DNA of 34,211 nucleotides from Bacteroidia bacterium (lineage in GTDB: Bacteria > Bacteroidota > Bacteroidia > UKL13-3): assembly GCA_025454975.1 (NCBI GenBank), contig JALONK010000032.1:1-34211 (forward strand), given 5' to 3'. Positions 24,759 through 33,853 of this stretch are shown here, one piece after another. Under the pieces are notes generated by a model, which was given only the letters and a program-made list of their open reading frames with translations, was not told the DNA's origin and searched no databases. Positions within the stretch are counted from its first letter, which is position 1. Every line of letters begins with the position of its first letter. The position numbers were made by a program, and so were the translations under genes.

Positions 24759-25256
24759 ATGAAAAGGATGAGTTTATCCATTGCATTGGTTCTATTTTTA
24801 ACAGCTATAGCTCAAAATAACCAAACCCTTCCCAACCTTGTGTTAAAAGATGTGAATGGTAAGAACAAGAATATTGCAGATTATGCAAAATCAGGCAACG
24901 TAACTGTTATCTCTTTTTGGGCTACGTGGTGCACACCTTGTAAAAAAGAATTAACCAACATAAACGATAACTTATTAGAGACTTGGCGCGAAAAATATAA
25001 TGTTACTTTAGTGGCTGTATCAATTGACAATGCTAAAAATATGTTAAAGGTAAAGCCTTATGTTGACGGACAGGCTTGGGATTTTGATGTATTGCTTGAT
25101 GTGAATGAAGATTTAAAACGGGCCTTAAATGTAAATAATGTTCCTTACACCATTTTGATTGATAAAACAGGGAAAATAGTATGGAAACATGAAGGATATG
25201 TGGAAGGCAATGAATACATTTTAGATGAACAAGTGAAAAAATATGCTACGATGTAA
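24759..25256 (+). CDS. TlpA-like secreted thioredoxin-fold protein
   Basis: The 165-residue protein has a signal peptide (MKRMSLSIALVLFLTAIAQ) and then an AhpC/TSA-thioredoxin fold of TlpA/ResA type. LPNLVLKDVNGKNKNIADYA is the beta-hairpin start, and ISFWATWCTPCKKEL carries the redox pair C58-T-P-C61. VSIDNAKNMLKVK follows, then VPYTILIDKTGKIVWKHEG with the cis-Pro and the glycine/lysine hairpin. Such proteins reduce or shuffle disulfides outside the cytoplasm, for example in cytochrome c maturation or envelope protein folding; the partner cannot be told. The gene is single, convergent with the lytic transglycosylase gene, and separated from it by a strong bidirectional terminator. Confidence 0.88.
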   Translation: MKRMSLSIALVLFLTAIAQNNQTLPNLVLKDVNGKNKNIADYAKSGNVTVISFWATWCTPCKKELTNINDNLLETWREKYNVTLVAVSIDNAKNMLKVKPYVDGQAWDFDVLLDVNEDLKRALNVNNVPYTILIDKTGKIVWKHEGYVEGNEYILDEQVKKYATM

Positions 25257-25290
25257 TCAATTATTGATAATTCGTCATTAATAAACATAA

Positions 25291-25322
25291 AAAAATGCCA
25301 CTTGAAATCAGGTGGCATTTTT
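25291..25322. terminator. Bidirectional terminator between tlpA-like and lytic transglycosylase genes
   Basis: AAAAATGCCAC (25291-25301) and GTGGCATTTTT (25312-25322) form a perfect 11 bp stem with a 10 base loop. A-runs and T-runs on the two sides let it serve both convergent genes. Confidence 0.88.
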
Positions 25323-25340
25323 TATATTGTTATATTTTGT

Positions 25341-26588
25341 TTAACCTCTTATAACCAATTTCTGTCCACGTTTAATTTGATTCCCTCTTATCTTATTCCA
25401 CTTTTTTAATTCGTTAACAGAAACCTGATTTTTTTGTGCTATTCGTTGTAAAGTATCACCTGATTTAACTACATAATTTTTGGCAACCGGCTTAACTGTG
25501 CGTTTAGCAACCATCTTTTGTTCTTCTCTTATTTGCGCATTCATCGCTAAAACCTCATCATTTGAAGTACGAATAAATGTTTCATTATTCAGTTCAGCGA
25601 AAATCATAGCCGTATGGTATGGTACAGTTAAAGTAATTTTATTATTACCATAAGGCAAAATACCTTTGCGCAATGCAGGATTAAATGCAATTAGCTCATC
25701 AATACTGATATTTAACTTAGCAGCCAACATGGTTAAATTATAAGTTGCATCTACATGTATGGTATCAGTATGAAATGGAATTTCAATTTCTGTTGAAGGA
25801 TATAAATTGTGCTCTGATGCATAATTCATCATATAAGCAGCCGCAATAAAAGCGGGTACATAACCCCTTGTTTCAGCAGGAAGAAAGCGTTGAATGGCCC
25901 AAAAGTTTTTTACTCCACCGGCTTTTCTAATAGCTTTATTAACATTACCCGGACCACAGTTGTAGGATGCAATCACCAATAACCAATCGCCATAAATGCG
26001 ATAAGAATTTGCTAAATATTTAATGGCCGCTTCGGTTGACTTAATTACATCTCTTCGTTCATCATAATAAGCATTGGTTTTTAGCCCATACATTCTACCG
26101 GTAGGAGCCATAAATTGCCACATACCTGCAGCACCTACCGGAGAAGTAGCTTTAGGGTTTAAAGCTGATTCGATTACGGCAAGGTACTTCAATTCAACAG
26201 GCATATTTGCACGATCTAAAGCCTCTTCAAACATGGGAAAATAATACTTGCTCCATGCCAATATTTTTGAAGATAAATTCCGCTTCCTAACTGTATATAA
26301 GTTTACATAGGGCTTTACATACTCATTGTATTCTAAAGGTATTTCCGACTCTAATAGAGATAAACGGTAGGCTACCACCGAATCGGCATACATTGGAACA
26401 TCATTCTCTTCAAAACCATATATGTTTAAATCACCTTGCTCTATTTGCGGGTAAAGTTTACCATATAGTTTTAATGTATGTGTATCTACAGCATGCATAG
26501 CAGTGGTTTTCTCATCCAGTAATTGTGCATTCACCTGAATGGAACAAGCCATTAATACGGTTGCTGTTATAGATAAAAGTTTTTTCAT
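25341..26588 (-). CDS. Membrane-bound lytic murein transglycosylase D-like protein with LysM
   Basis: The enzyme cleaves the MurNAc-GlcNAc bond of peptidoglycan. The 415-residue protein has an export signal (MKKLLSITATVLMACSIQVNAQ); LMAC could be a lipoprotein box, otherwise cleavage would fall after VNA. The SLT catalytic domain spans about 105-260. YLAVIESALNPKATSPVGAA contains the catalytic Glu, GMWQFMAPTGRMYGL follows, and VIASYNCGPGNVNKAIRKAG is the characteristic AYNxG-type motif. A diverged LysM-like segment (TYNLTMLAAKLNISIDELIAF) is followed by a clear C-terminal LysM (NYVVKSGDTLQRIAQKNQVS), which binds glycan strands. The MltD-like order of domains supports the call. A promoter of the TTTG-N20-TATGTTTG type lies just upstream. 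Confidence 0.9.
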   Translation of the reverse strand: MKKLLSITATVLMACSIQVNAQLLDEKTTAMHAVDTHTLKLYGKLYPQIEQGDLNIYGFEENDVPMYADSVVAYRLSLLESEIPLEYNEYVKPYVNLYTVRKRNLSSKILAWSKYYFPMFEEALDRANMPVELKYLAVIESALNPKATSPVGAAGMWQFMAPTGRMYGLKTNAYYDERRDVIKSTEAAIKYLANSYRIYGDWLLVIASYNCGPGNVNKAIRKAGGVKNFWAIQRFLPAETRGYVPAFIAAAYMMNYASEHNLYPSTEIEIPFHTDTIHVDATYNLTMLAAKLNISIDELIAFNPALRKGILPYGNNKITLTVPYHTAMIFAELNNETFIRTSNDEVLAMNAQIREEQKMVAKRTVKPVAKNYVVKSGDTLQRIAQKNQVSVNELKKWNKIRGNQIKRGQKLVIRG

Positions 26589-26628
26589 TCGTGTTAATTA
26601 AAGTGTACTAACGAAAGGTACATTCAAA

Positions 26629-26660
26629 CAAACATAATTTTTTCTGCCTATTTTAACAAA
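26629..26660 (-). promoter_or_regulatory. Promoter of the lytic transglycosylase gene
   Basis: On the minus strand, TTTG (26660-26657), a 20 bp spacer and TATGTTTG (26636-26629) match the Bacteroidota consensus. The coding start at 26588 lies 40 bases downstream of the -7 box. Confidence 0.7.
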
Positions 26661-26789
26661 CCTATGGAGTAGATATAAGACACATATCGGCTAAAAGCGA
26701 CCTATTTAGTGGTCGGTTATCAGTATATTCAAGTAAATAAATGTCATTTACAAAAATAATTTAACAATTCCTTCATGCTGAAACAATTG

Positions 26790-27800
26790 TTATTTACGTG
26801 CGTAAGGTGAAGCGGTTAATGGCTCAAATTGTCCTTTCAAATATTTAAACCAAGCTGCAATGGCAATCATTCCGGCATTATCAGTACAATATTGAAAGTC
26901 GGGAATATAGGTTGTCCACCCTAATTGAATGCCCATATCAGCAAACCGTTTGCGTAAATAACTATTGGCAGACACTCCACCCGATAAAGCCACTTGGGTT
27001 ATTCCAACTTGCTTACAGGCAAGTTTTAGTTTTATCAAAAGTTGTTCAACAATTGCATGCTGAACCGAGGCTGCAATATCAGAAAGATGTTCATCAACGA
27101 AACTTGGGTATTGCGTTTTTTGTTTGTTAATGAAATAAAGAAATGAAGTTTTCAAACCACTAAAACTATAGTTTAATCCCGGTAGTTGTGATATTGGAAA
27201 GTCAAAAGCATTAGGATTTCCTTTGCTTCCATGAACATCTATTAATGGACCACCGGGATAAGGTAACCCTAAAATTTTAGCCGCTTTATCAAATGCTTCA
27301 CCTGCTGCATCATCAATGGTTTCTCCAAGCACCTCAGCGTCAAATTCGCTTTTCATTAAAACCAATTGTGTATGTCCGCCACTCACAGTTAAGTTTATAA
27401 ATGGAAAGGTTGGTTTAGGGTCGTCAATAAAATGTGCTAAGATATGCGCCTGCATGTGGTCAATACCGATAAGTGGTACATCTAAACTCATGGCCATTGC
27501 TTTGGCAAATGAACTTCCTACCATTAAACTACCAATTAAACCCGGACCTGCAGTATAAGCAACTGCACTTATCATTGGCAGCTCAATACCTGTTTGTTTA
27601 AGCACTACATCAACCAAAGGAACTAAATTAGATTGATGAGCCCTTGAAGCTAACTCGGGAACTACTCCTCCATATTGTTCATGAATGGCTTGTGAAGCCA
27701 CTTTATTACAAATGATTTTTCCATTCTTACATATGGCTACCGCCGTATCATCGCAAGATGATTCAATTGCTAAAATAATAATATCTTTTTGGTTCAACAT
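26790..27800 (-). CDS. tsaD: tRNA N6-adenosine threonylcarbamoyltransferase TsaD
   Basis: TsaD, with TsaB and TsaE, transfers the threonylcarbamoyl group to A37 of tRNAs that read ANN codons. The 336-residue protein is full length. It has the ASKHA ATP-binding start ILAIESSCDDTAVAIC, GGVVPELASRAHQ, AVAYTAGPGLIGSLMVG, the metal-binding IDHMQAHILAHF (both His), INLTVSGGHTQLVL, DDAAGEAFDKAAKILGLPYPGG, and the late ALSGGVSANSYLR and CTDNAGMIA. It is transcribed head-to-head with the tamB-like gene with only 34 bp between their starts, so their promoters must overlap the other gene or be shared. Confidence 0.97.
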   Translation of the reverse strand: MLNQKDIIILAIESSCDDTAVAICKNGKIICNKVASQAIHEQYGGVVPELASRAHQSNLVPLVDVVLKQTGIELPMISAVAYTAGPGLIGSLMVGSSFAKAMAMSLDVPLIGIDHMQAHILAHFIDDPKPTFPFINLTVSGGHTQLVLMKSEFDAEVLGETIDDAAGEAFDKAAKILGLPYPGGPLIDVHGSKGNPNAFDFPISQLPGLNYSFSGLKTSFLYFINKQKTQYPSFVDEHLSDIAASVQHAIVEQLLIKLKLACKQVGITQVALSGGVSANSYLRKRFADMGIQLGWTTYIPDFQYCTDNAGMIAIAAWFKYLKGQFEPLTASPYARK

Positions 27801-27834
27801 TTGTAAAGTGTATTTTTGAAACAGTCTTACCTAA

Positions 27835-30800
27835 TTGCGTACATTTAAATATATATTCATCGGCATCATTACCTCAGTTATAATTTTAATAACTGCAGCC
27901 TATGCCATATTTAACAGCCAACCGTTTCAAAATTGGCTTACACATAAGTTATCAGACTATTTAAGTGCGCAATTTAAAACAAAGATTTCGATTGGTAGCG
28001 TAAGATATAAACCACTTCAAACTTTTGAGTTAGAAAAAGTATTATTCGGCGATCATAAGAACGACACTTTATTTTATGCCGGTAAATTAGCTTTTCATTT
28101 GGGAGGAATGCATCTTGATTCAACTATTTTTAGTTTAAATGATGTTCGGTTGGAAGGTGGATATTGTAATTTGGTTTATTACCCCGATGGGAGTTTTAAT
28201 ATTGATGTGTTGGATAATATCAACGACCCTAACGATACATTACCATCTGAAGGTCCGCCATTTGTTTTAAAATTTAATCGAGTTAAATTAGTTGACACAA
28301 GGTTCAGGTTTGTAGACTACACCGACACTTCGAAATGGGATGGTTTTGCGCCTAATGACGAATATTTCTACGATATTTCAGGATATGTAAGCGATTTTAA
28401 TATTATTGATGATTCGTTAATATTCAGTGTAGATCACTTACAACTAAAAGAAAAATCAGGTTTTCAGGCTTTGCACATGGAAGCTAATGCTATTATTTCA
28501 TCAACTTGTATGTTGTTTGATAGCTTAAAAGTAAAAACCCCTTATTCGTATGTAGGAAATTATTTTGGGATGAAGTATCAGTCGTGGGAAAGCTTTGGCG
28601 ACTTTTATAACAAAGTTCGAATAGAGGCTTCGTTAATTCCTTCTGATGTTGACATGACTGATATTCACTTTTTTGCTCCGCAACTAAAGGAGTTTAAATA
28701 TAAAGTGAAGGCCAAAGGAAGATGTAAGGGTTCATTGGCCAATTTAAATTTGAAAGATCTTGATATCAGGTTTGGACGCACAGGAGTATTTAAAGGAGAT
28801 GCAAGTTTTAATGGTTTACCTGATTTTGAAAATACTTTTATTGATGCCGAAGTTACAACCCTGCAAGCTTCAAAAGCAGATATTGAATATTTATATGGTA
28901 ATTCGCTTGACGCTTTTCCAATAACACTGGGCTTAATGAATTTTAACGGTAGATATACAGGATTTTATACCGATTTTGTTGCATACGGAAATTTAAAAAC
29001 CGCTATTGGTGATATTGCTACTGACGTGAATATGAAGCTGGCTGATGATGCTGATAATTACATTTATTCAGGAAACATAGCCGCTTCTCAATTTGATTTA
29101 GGGAAATTATTAAACCTGTCGTACCTGGGCCAACTAAATACCACCGCATATTTTAATGGGAAAGGATTTGACTTTAATACCATGACTATCGAAGCAAAAC
29201 TGGATGAAACCAATTTTGCCTTGAATGGTTACAACTACCGTAAAATTAATACTACATCAAGCATTAGCAATAAAACCATTACCACCAACTTACTTATTGA
29301 AGATCCAAACTTAGAAGGGACCTTGGTAGGTGAATTCAATTTTTCACAAGAAATACCCAGATACAATTTAAAAGCTGCTATAGAAAAAGCCAATATTAAA
29401 AGTTTAGGCTTTGATACTATGGATTTAACCATTAAAACTAACGCTGATATAAAATTTGGTTACAAGGATATTGACCATAATGATGGCACAATTAAACTAA
29501 CAAGTACCGAGTTATTTTATGAACAAGATGAATACTTAATCAATAACATTTCCTTACAATCAATAAACCGTGAAGGCTTTAGAAGCTTGAACTTAAAAAC
29601 AGATTTTATAGAAGCAGAACTTAATGGTAAATATAACTTTGTTGATATTGAACCTGCCATTAAACAGTATTTGTCGCATTACATCCCGGCCTATATCAAT
29701 AGTGATAGCAGTCGTAAAATCCTGTCTCAACAAAGCTTTTTACTTCAAGCAAAAATTAAAAGTTTATATCCATTTAACGATTTATTTTTCAGGGATTATT
29801 CACTTCAGGATTTGGTGTTGGATGCCGAATTTATTCCTCAAAAACAGCATTTAGTTTTTAATGCGAAGGCAAAGGAATTATCGTTTGGAAAAATTCAATT
29901 GAATGATTTAACTATACACGAGTTTAATCCATTAAACAAAGGCATACAATTAATTGGTGAACTGAAACGGCTGTATTACCAAGATACTTTGTTAACCAAA
30001 GATGTTACGTTAAAGGCCGACATTGCCAAAAATCAAGCGTATACTCATTTAAATGTAAACGATAGCAGTAGTTTATTTGTAACAGACATTCATAATGTAT
30101 TTACTTTTTATGGCGATAGTATTACTTGTGCATTTTTAAACTCATCATTAAATTATAGAAAAAGTACAATCAATTTTGATGAGGATAATGAATTGGTATA
30201 TTTAAAAAGTGGCTTAAGGTTTAACCACTTTGTTATGAGTGGTAATTATTTTAACAGGATTAAAGTTGAAGGATTATTGGGTTGGAAAAACAACCATGAG
30301 TTGAAGGTTGATTTAGATAATGTGAAATTAAATTTAGTTAACGAATTAGTTCCTTCTTATGAAATTGAAACCAATGGATTGTTGGATGGAAGCATGAGTT
30401 TAAAAACTAAAAACAATGATTGGTATTTAACATCTGATGCCTCGTTATTGGATGTAAGTTTTGATAAAGATACGTTGGGCGATTTTAAATTAATGAGTAA
30501 TTATTTAGATAAAGAACAACGGTTAATGACATTGCTTAGGTCGGTTAAAGGTAAATTGAAAAATTTGGAATTGGGTGGGTTTTATGATTTCAAAAACAAA
30601 TCAGATGCACTTAACTACACCCTAAACTTTGATGAGTCGGATATAACTTCATTTCAAGCATTTTTAAAAGATTATGTTAGGCTATATACCGGAAGTGTAA
30701 GTGCAACAGGTCAAATTACCGGTAGTTTACAATACCCGGAGGTGAATTGTGATATTGATATGATGGGAGTAACCTTAATGGTTGAATACTTAAAAACCAT

Positions 30801-32220
30801 GTATTCATTTAGCACCAATGTGAATATTAACGAGCAGGTTATAAAATTAAAACCAACCGAGATAAGGGATATTTACGATAGGCGAGCCATGTTGGCCGGA
30901 CAGATTAAGCATAAAAATTTTTCACAACTACAATTCAACTTAAAGCTTAACAACCTCAACAATTTTCAATTATTAAATACCGGCTCAAAGGATAACGATT
31001 TATTTTATGGAACGGCTTATGCTGATGGGAATCTATCGTTAACGGGACCTGTAAATGATTTGATGATTGAAGGAAAGTTTATGACCAGAAGAGGCACCAA
31101 TATTAGTATTCCAATAAGCACCGGCATTTCGGAAACGGAGGATGGATTATTACATTTTGTATCTCGCGATAGTGTAATGGTTACGAATAATAGAAAACGT
31201 TCGGGAAGTATAAGTGGATTTACCATTAGTTGTATGTTGCAGGTAAATAAGGATGCTGATATACAAATTGTTTTTGATGAGGCAGCAGGTGATAAAATCA
31301 GAGGTAAAGGTACAGGTGATATTAAGCTAGAACTTAGTAGAAGCGGACAGTTTAGCATGTATGGTGAAGTAGAAATTGAAGAAGGTGATTATAAGTTTAG
31401 TGCGATGAATTTATTTACCAAGAAATTTTTATTAAAAAAAGGTGGTAGTATTAAATGGACTGGCGATCCGCTGGCAGGAACAATGAATATTACCGGAGTT
31501 TATAATGTGCGAACAACCTTGGCCGATATTGTAAGTGTGGCAACCAATGAAGAGCGCGAATCGTTAAAGCAACAACGAATACCGGTTGAATGCTTGTTGT
31601 ATTTAAAAGGAAATTTATTAAGTCCGGATATAAAATTTGATTTAAATGTGAACGACATTAATGGTAATTTATCCGGTAATGCTTCATCCGAACTACAAAA
31701 CATTTTACGTTTATGGAGAAGTGAAAACGAATTAATGACGCAACAAGTTGTAAGTTTAATGTTATTTGGTCGCTTCTCTCCTACCAATGTACAAAATTCA
31801 ACAGGGCCAACCTCGTTAACCGCAGGAGTAAATAATACACTCAGTGGTTTTGTTTCGGCGCAGGCCACTAGTTTAATTCAAAAAATTATTCCGGGCTTTA
31901 ATGTTAATGTTGATTATCAAACAGCAACTGAAAGCAGCCGACAACGAGCCATTATTTCGGCAAGCAGGAATTTTTTTGACAACCGATTAGAGATTCAAGC
32001 TAACTATGATCCGATTAATACCTATCAAAATTTCTTAACCCAATACAACTTAACCCGAGAGGGAAACTTGAAAGCTAAAGCCTTTTCAAGGGCTCAACTC
32101 GATCCTATCTATAACCGCAACATCAATACACAAGGGGTTGGATTTTATTACAGAAAAGAATTCGACAGGTTGGGTGATATTTTTAAGCCGAAAGTAAAAA
32201 AGGTGAACAACCTGAAATAG
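27835..32220 (+). CDS. TamB-like translocation and assembly module protein
   Basis: The 1461-residue protein has one N-terminal membrane helix (about 5-25, YIFIGIITSVIILITAAYAIF) followed by a very long beta-rich, repetitive AsmA/TamB-type region. The C-terminal TamB domain (DUF490, about 1050-1440) includes MTRRGTNISIPISTGI, KIRGKGTGDIKLELSRSGQF, YGEVEIEEGDYKFSAMNLFTKKFLL and VVSLMLFGRFSPTN. The last part resembles the TamB end that interacts with an outer-membrane BamA/TamA-like barrel. Proteins of this kind form a periplasmic groove for lipid transport or help outer-membrane protein assembly. The start is TTG at 27835; an in-frame stop lies directly before it and no ATG follows before the membrane helix, so TTG is well supported. 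Confidence 0.88.
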   Translation: MRTFKYIFIGIITSVIILITAAYAIFNSQPFQNWLTHKLSDYLSAQFKTKISIGSVRYKPLQTFELEKVLFGDHKNDTLFYAGKLAFHLGGMHLDSTIFSLNDVRLEGGYCNLVYYPDGSFNIDVLDNINDPNDTLPSEGPPFVLKFNRVKLVDTRFRFVDYTDTSKWDGFAPNDEYFYDISGYVSDFNIIDDSLIFSVDHLQLKEKSGFQALHMEANAIISSTCMLFDSLKVKTPYSYVGNYFGMKYQSWESFGDFYNKVRIEASLIPSDVDMTDIHFFAPQLKEFKYKVKAKGRCKGSLANLNLKDLDIRFGRTGVFKGDASFNGLPDFENTFIDAEVTTLQASKADIEYLYGNSLDAFPITLGLMNFNGRYTGFYTDFVAYGNLKTAIGDIATDVNMKLADDADNYIYSGNIAASQFDLGKLLNLSYLGQLNTTAYFNGKGFDFNTMTIEAKLDETNFALNGYNYRKINTTSSISNKTITTNLLIEDPNLEGTLVGEFNFSQEIPRYNLKAAIEKANIKSLGFDTMDLTIKTNADIKFGYKDIDHNDGTIKLTSTELFYEQDEYLINNISLQSINREGFRSLNLKTDFIEAELNGKYNFVDIEPAIKQYLSHYIPAYINSDSSRKILSQQSFLLQAKIKSLYPFNDLFFRDYSLQDLVLDAEFIPQKQHLVFNAKAKELSFGKIQLNDLTIHEFNPLNKGIQLIGELKRLYYQDTLLTKDVTLKADIAKNQAYTHLNVNDSSSLFVTDIHNVFTFYGDSITCAFLNSSLNYRKSTINFDEDNELVYLKSGLRFNHFVMSGNYFNRIKVEGLLGWKNNHELKVDLDNVKLNLVNELVPSYEIETNGLLDGSMSLKTKNNDWYLTSDASLLDVSFDKDTLGDFKLMSNYLDKEQRLMTLLRSVKGKLKNLELGGFYDFKNKSDALNYTLNFDESDITSFQAFLKDYVRLYTGSVSATGQITGSLQYPEVNCDIDMMGVTLMVEYLKTMYSFSTNVNINEQVIKLKPTEIRDIYDRRAMLAGQIKHKNFSQLQFNLKLNNLNNFQLLNTGSKDNDLFYGTAYADGNLSLTGPVNDLMIEGKFMTRRGTNISIPISTGISETEDGLLHFVSRDSVMVTNNRKRSGSISGFTISCMLQVNKDADIQIVFDEAAGDKIRGKGTGDIKLELSRSGQFSMYGEVEIEEGDYKFSAMNLFTKKFLLKKGGSIKWTGDPLAGTMNITGVYNVRTTLADIVSVATNEERESLKQQRIPVECLLYLKGNLLSPDIKFDLNVNDINGNLSGNASSELQNILRLWRSENELMTQQVVSLMLFGRFSPTNVQNSTGPTSLTAGVNNTLSGFVSAQATSLIQKIIPGFNVNVDYQTATESSRQRAIISASRNFFDNRLEIQANYDPINTYQNFLTQYNLTREGNLKAKAFSRAQLDPIYNRNINTQGVGFYYRKEFDRLGDIFKPKVKKVNNLK

Positions 32221-32229
32221 TTTAATGGC

Positions 32230-32260
32230 TTGTAAGCGCTATAGAAATATAGTATGTTTG
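32230..32260 (+). promoter_or_regulatory. Promoter of the 2OG-Fe(II) oxygenase gene
   Basis: TTG (32230-32232), a 20 bp spacer and TATGTTTG (32253-32260) match the Bacteroidota consensus. The ATG lies 22 bases past the -7 box, so the leader is short. The tamB-like stop is only about 10 bases upstream of the -33 box. Confidence 0.65.
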
Positions 32261-32282
32261 TATTCTTTAATAAATTTTAAAT

Positions 32283-33236
32283 ATGAGTAATGCCGGAATT
32301 CCATCGGTTGATTTAAACGATTTTATCAACGGAACCCCTGAACAAAAAATAGCATTCGTACAACAATTAGGTAAGGCGTATGAAGATATTGGATTTGTTG
32401 CCGTAAAAGGACATTTTTTAAGTGATGAATTAAGCCAAAATTTATATGCCCAGGTACAGCAATTTTACGGATTAGATTTAGAAAAAAAACATGCCTATGA
32501 GGTACCGGGGTTAGCCGGACAGCGAGGTTATACCGGATTTGGTAAAGAACATGCCAAAGGAAGAACTGAGGGTGATTTAAAGGAGTTTTGGCAATTTGGG
32601 CAATGGGTTGAAGATGGTGATGCAGTAAAAGCGGAATATCCCGACAACGTATCGGTGAGTGAATTACCAAACTTCAATAGTTTAGGTAAAGAAGCTTATA
32701 AAAAATTAGAAGAAACAGGAAAGTATATGTTGCGTGCGATAGCCTTATACTTAGGCTTGAACGAATTTTACTTTGACGAATTTATTCACAATGGAAATTC
32801 AATTTTACGTGCTATACATTACCCGCCTATCACCAACGAACCTAAAAGTGCAGTGAGGGCAGCCGAGCATGAAGACATTAATTTAATTACTTTATTGATG
32901 GGTGCATCTGCAGAAGGTTTAGAAGTATTAAATAAACAAAACGAATGGGTTGGTATTACAGCTTTACCTGATCAGTTGGTGGTTAACGTAGGCGATATGT
33001 TGCAACGATTAACCAACAATAAATTAAAATCAACCACACATCGAGTAGTAAATCCGCCACGTGAAAAATGGGGAACATCAAGATACAGTATTCCATTTTT
33101 TCTTCACCCGCGCAGCAGCATGAAACTTGACTGTTTAGCGGAATGTATTGATGCTGAACATCCCATACAGTATGAACCAATTACTGCCGGAGAATATTTA
33201 GATGAACGCTTAAGAGAAATTGGTTTAAAGAAATAA
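32283..33236 (+). CDS. Isopenicillin-N-synthase-like 2-oxoglutarate/Fe(II) dioxygenase
   Basis: The 317-residue protein belongs to the plant/bacterial IPNS-DIOX family of non-haem iron oxygenases. The N-terminal DIOX part has GIPSVDLNDFI and YEDIGFVAVKGH. The jelly-roll carries the iron triad H196-x-D198 in AAEHEDINLITLL and H253 in STTHRVVNPP. R267-x-S269 (SRYSIPFFLHP) binds 2-oxoglutarate. SILRAIHYPP precedes the triad as in relatives. Length and all key residues are intact, so it should be active; the substrate is unknown. It is a single gene with its own promoter and a strong terminator behind it, convergent with ssb. Confidence 0.9.
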   Translation: MSNAGIPSVDLNDFINGTPEQKIAFVQQLGKAYEDIGFVAVKGHFLSDELSQNLYAQVQQFYGLDLEKKHAYEVPGLAGQRGYTGFGKEHAKGRTEGDLKEFWQFGQWVEDGDAVKAEYPDNVSVSELPNFNSLGKEAYKKLEETGKYMLRAIALYLGLNEFYFDEFIHNGNSILRAIHYPPITNEPKSAVRAAEHEDINLITLLMGASAEGLEVLNKQNEWVGITALPDQLVVNVGDMLQRLTNNKLKSTTHRVVNPPREKWGTSRYSIPFFLHPRSSMKLDCLAECIDAEHPIQYEPITAGEYLDERLREIGLKK

Positions 33237-33271
33237 ATCAACCTTATATTTTAAGTATAACAAATTTTGAT

Positions 33272-33307
33272 AAAACCCACCACCGATAATTAAGTGGTGG
33301 GTTTTTT
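33272..33307. terminator. Bidirectional terminator between oxygenase and ssb genes
   Basis: AAAACCCACCAC (33272-33283) pairs perfectly with GTGGTGGGTTTT (33294-33305), with a 10 base loop and T6 on the plus strand. It serves both convergent genes. Confidence 0.9.
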
Positions 33308-33331
33308 ATAATCAAAAATAAACCGGTGCAA

Positions 33332-33676
33332 CTAATCAGTTCTTTTTTTACCAACTAATACAAATTCGTTTAACACGATTTCGGTGCTATACCGTTTAAC
33401 CCCTTCTTTGTCGGTATATGTATTGTTGGTTAATTTTCCATCAATCACAACTTCACTTCCTTTTGTTAATATTTTAGCCGCTAATTCGGCTTGTTTACCC
33501 CAAGCAGTAATGTTGTGCCATTGGGTATCTTTCACTTGTTCGCCCGATTCATTTCGGTACGATTCATTAATGGCTACAGAAAATTTAGCCAGTTTTTTAC
33601 CGCTCTTTAACTCCTTGAGTTCCGGGCTTTGGCCAAGGTGACCAATAAGCCTCACGCTGTTTCGTAAATTGTTCAT
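33332..33676 (-). CDS. ssb: Short single-stranded DNA-binding protein
   Basis: SSB coats single-stranded DNA in replication and repair. The 114-residue protein is essentially just the OB fold: LRNSVRLIGHLGQSPELKEL, KLAKFSVAINESYRN, TQWHNITAWGKQAELAAKIL with the conserved Trp residues, KGSEVVIDGKLTNNTY and KRYSTEIVLNEFVLVG. It ends KKRTD right after the fold. The flexible linker and acidic DDDIPF-like tip that recruit partner proteins in canonical SSBs are absent. It is probably a secondary or minimal SSB, with a full-length one elsewhere. The gene ends near a strong bidirectional terminator. Confidence 0.93.
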   Translation of the reverse strand: MNNLRNSVRLIGHLGQSPELKELKSGKKLAKFSVAINESYRNESGEQVKDTQWHNITAWGKQAELAAKILTKGSEVVIDGKLTNNTYTDKEGVKRYSTEIVLNEFVLVGKKRTD

Positions 33677-33853
33677 ACGTTATGGTTATTATTTGAATAA
33701 TGATTTATGGTGAATCGAAATTGCAACTTAATTACTAACCAAATCGTATTAAATCCGATTAGTTACGTAAATAAACGAGAGAAGAAATTAGCGCATCACA
33801 ACAAACATGTTTAATTTAAACAAATGCATAAAATGAAACGCTAACAGTTGAGC

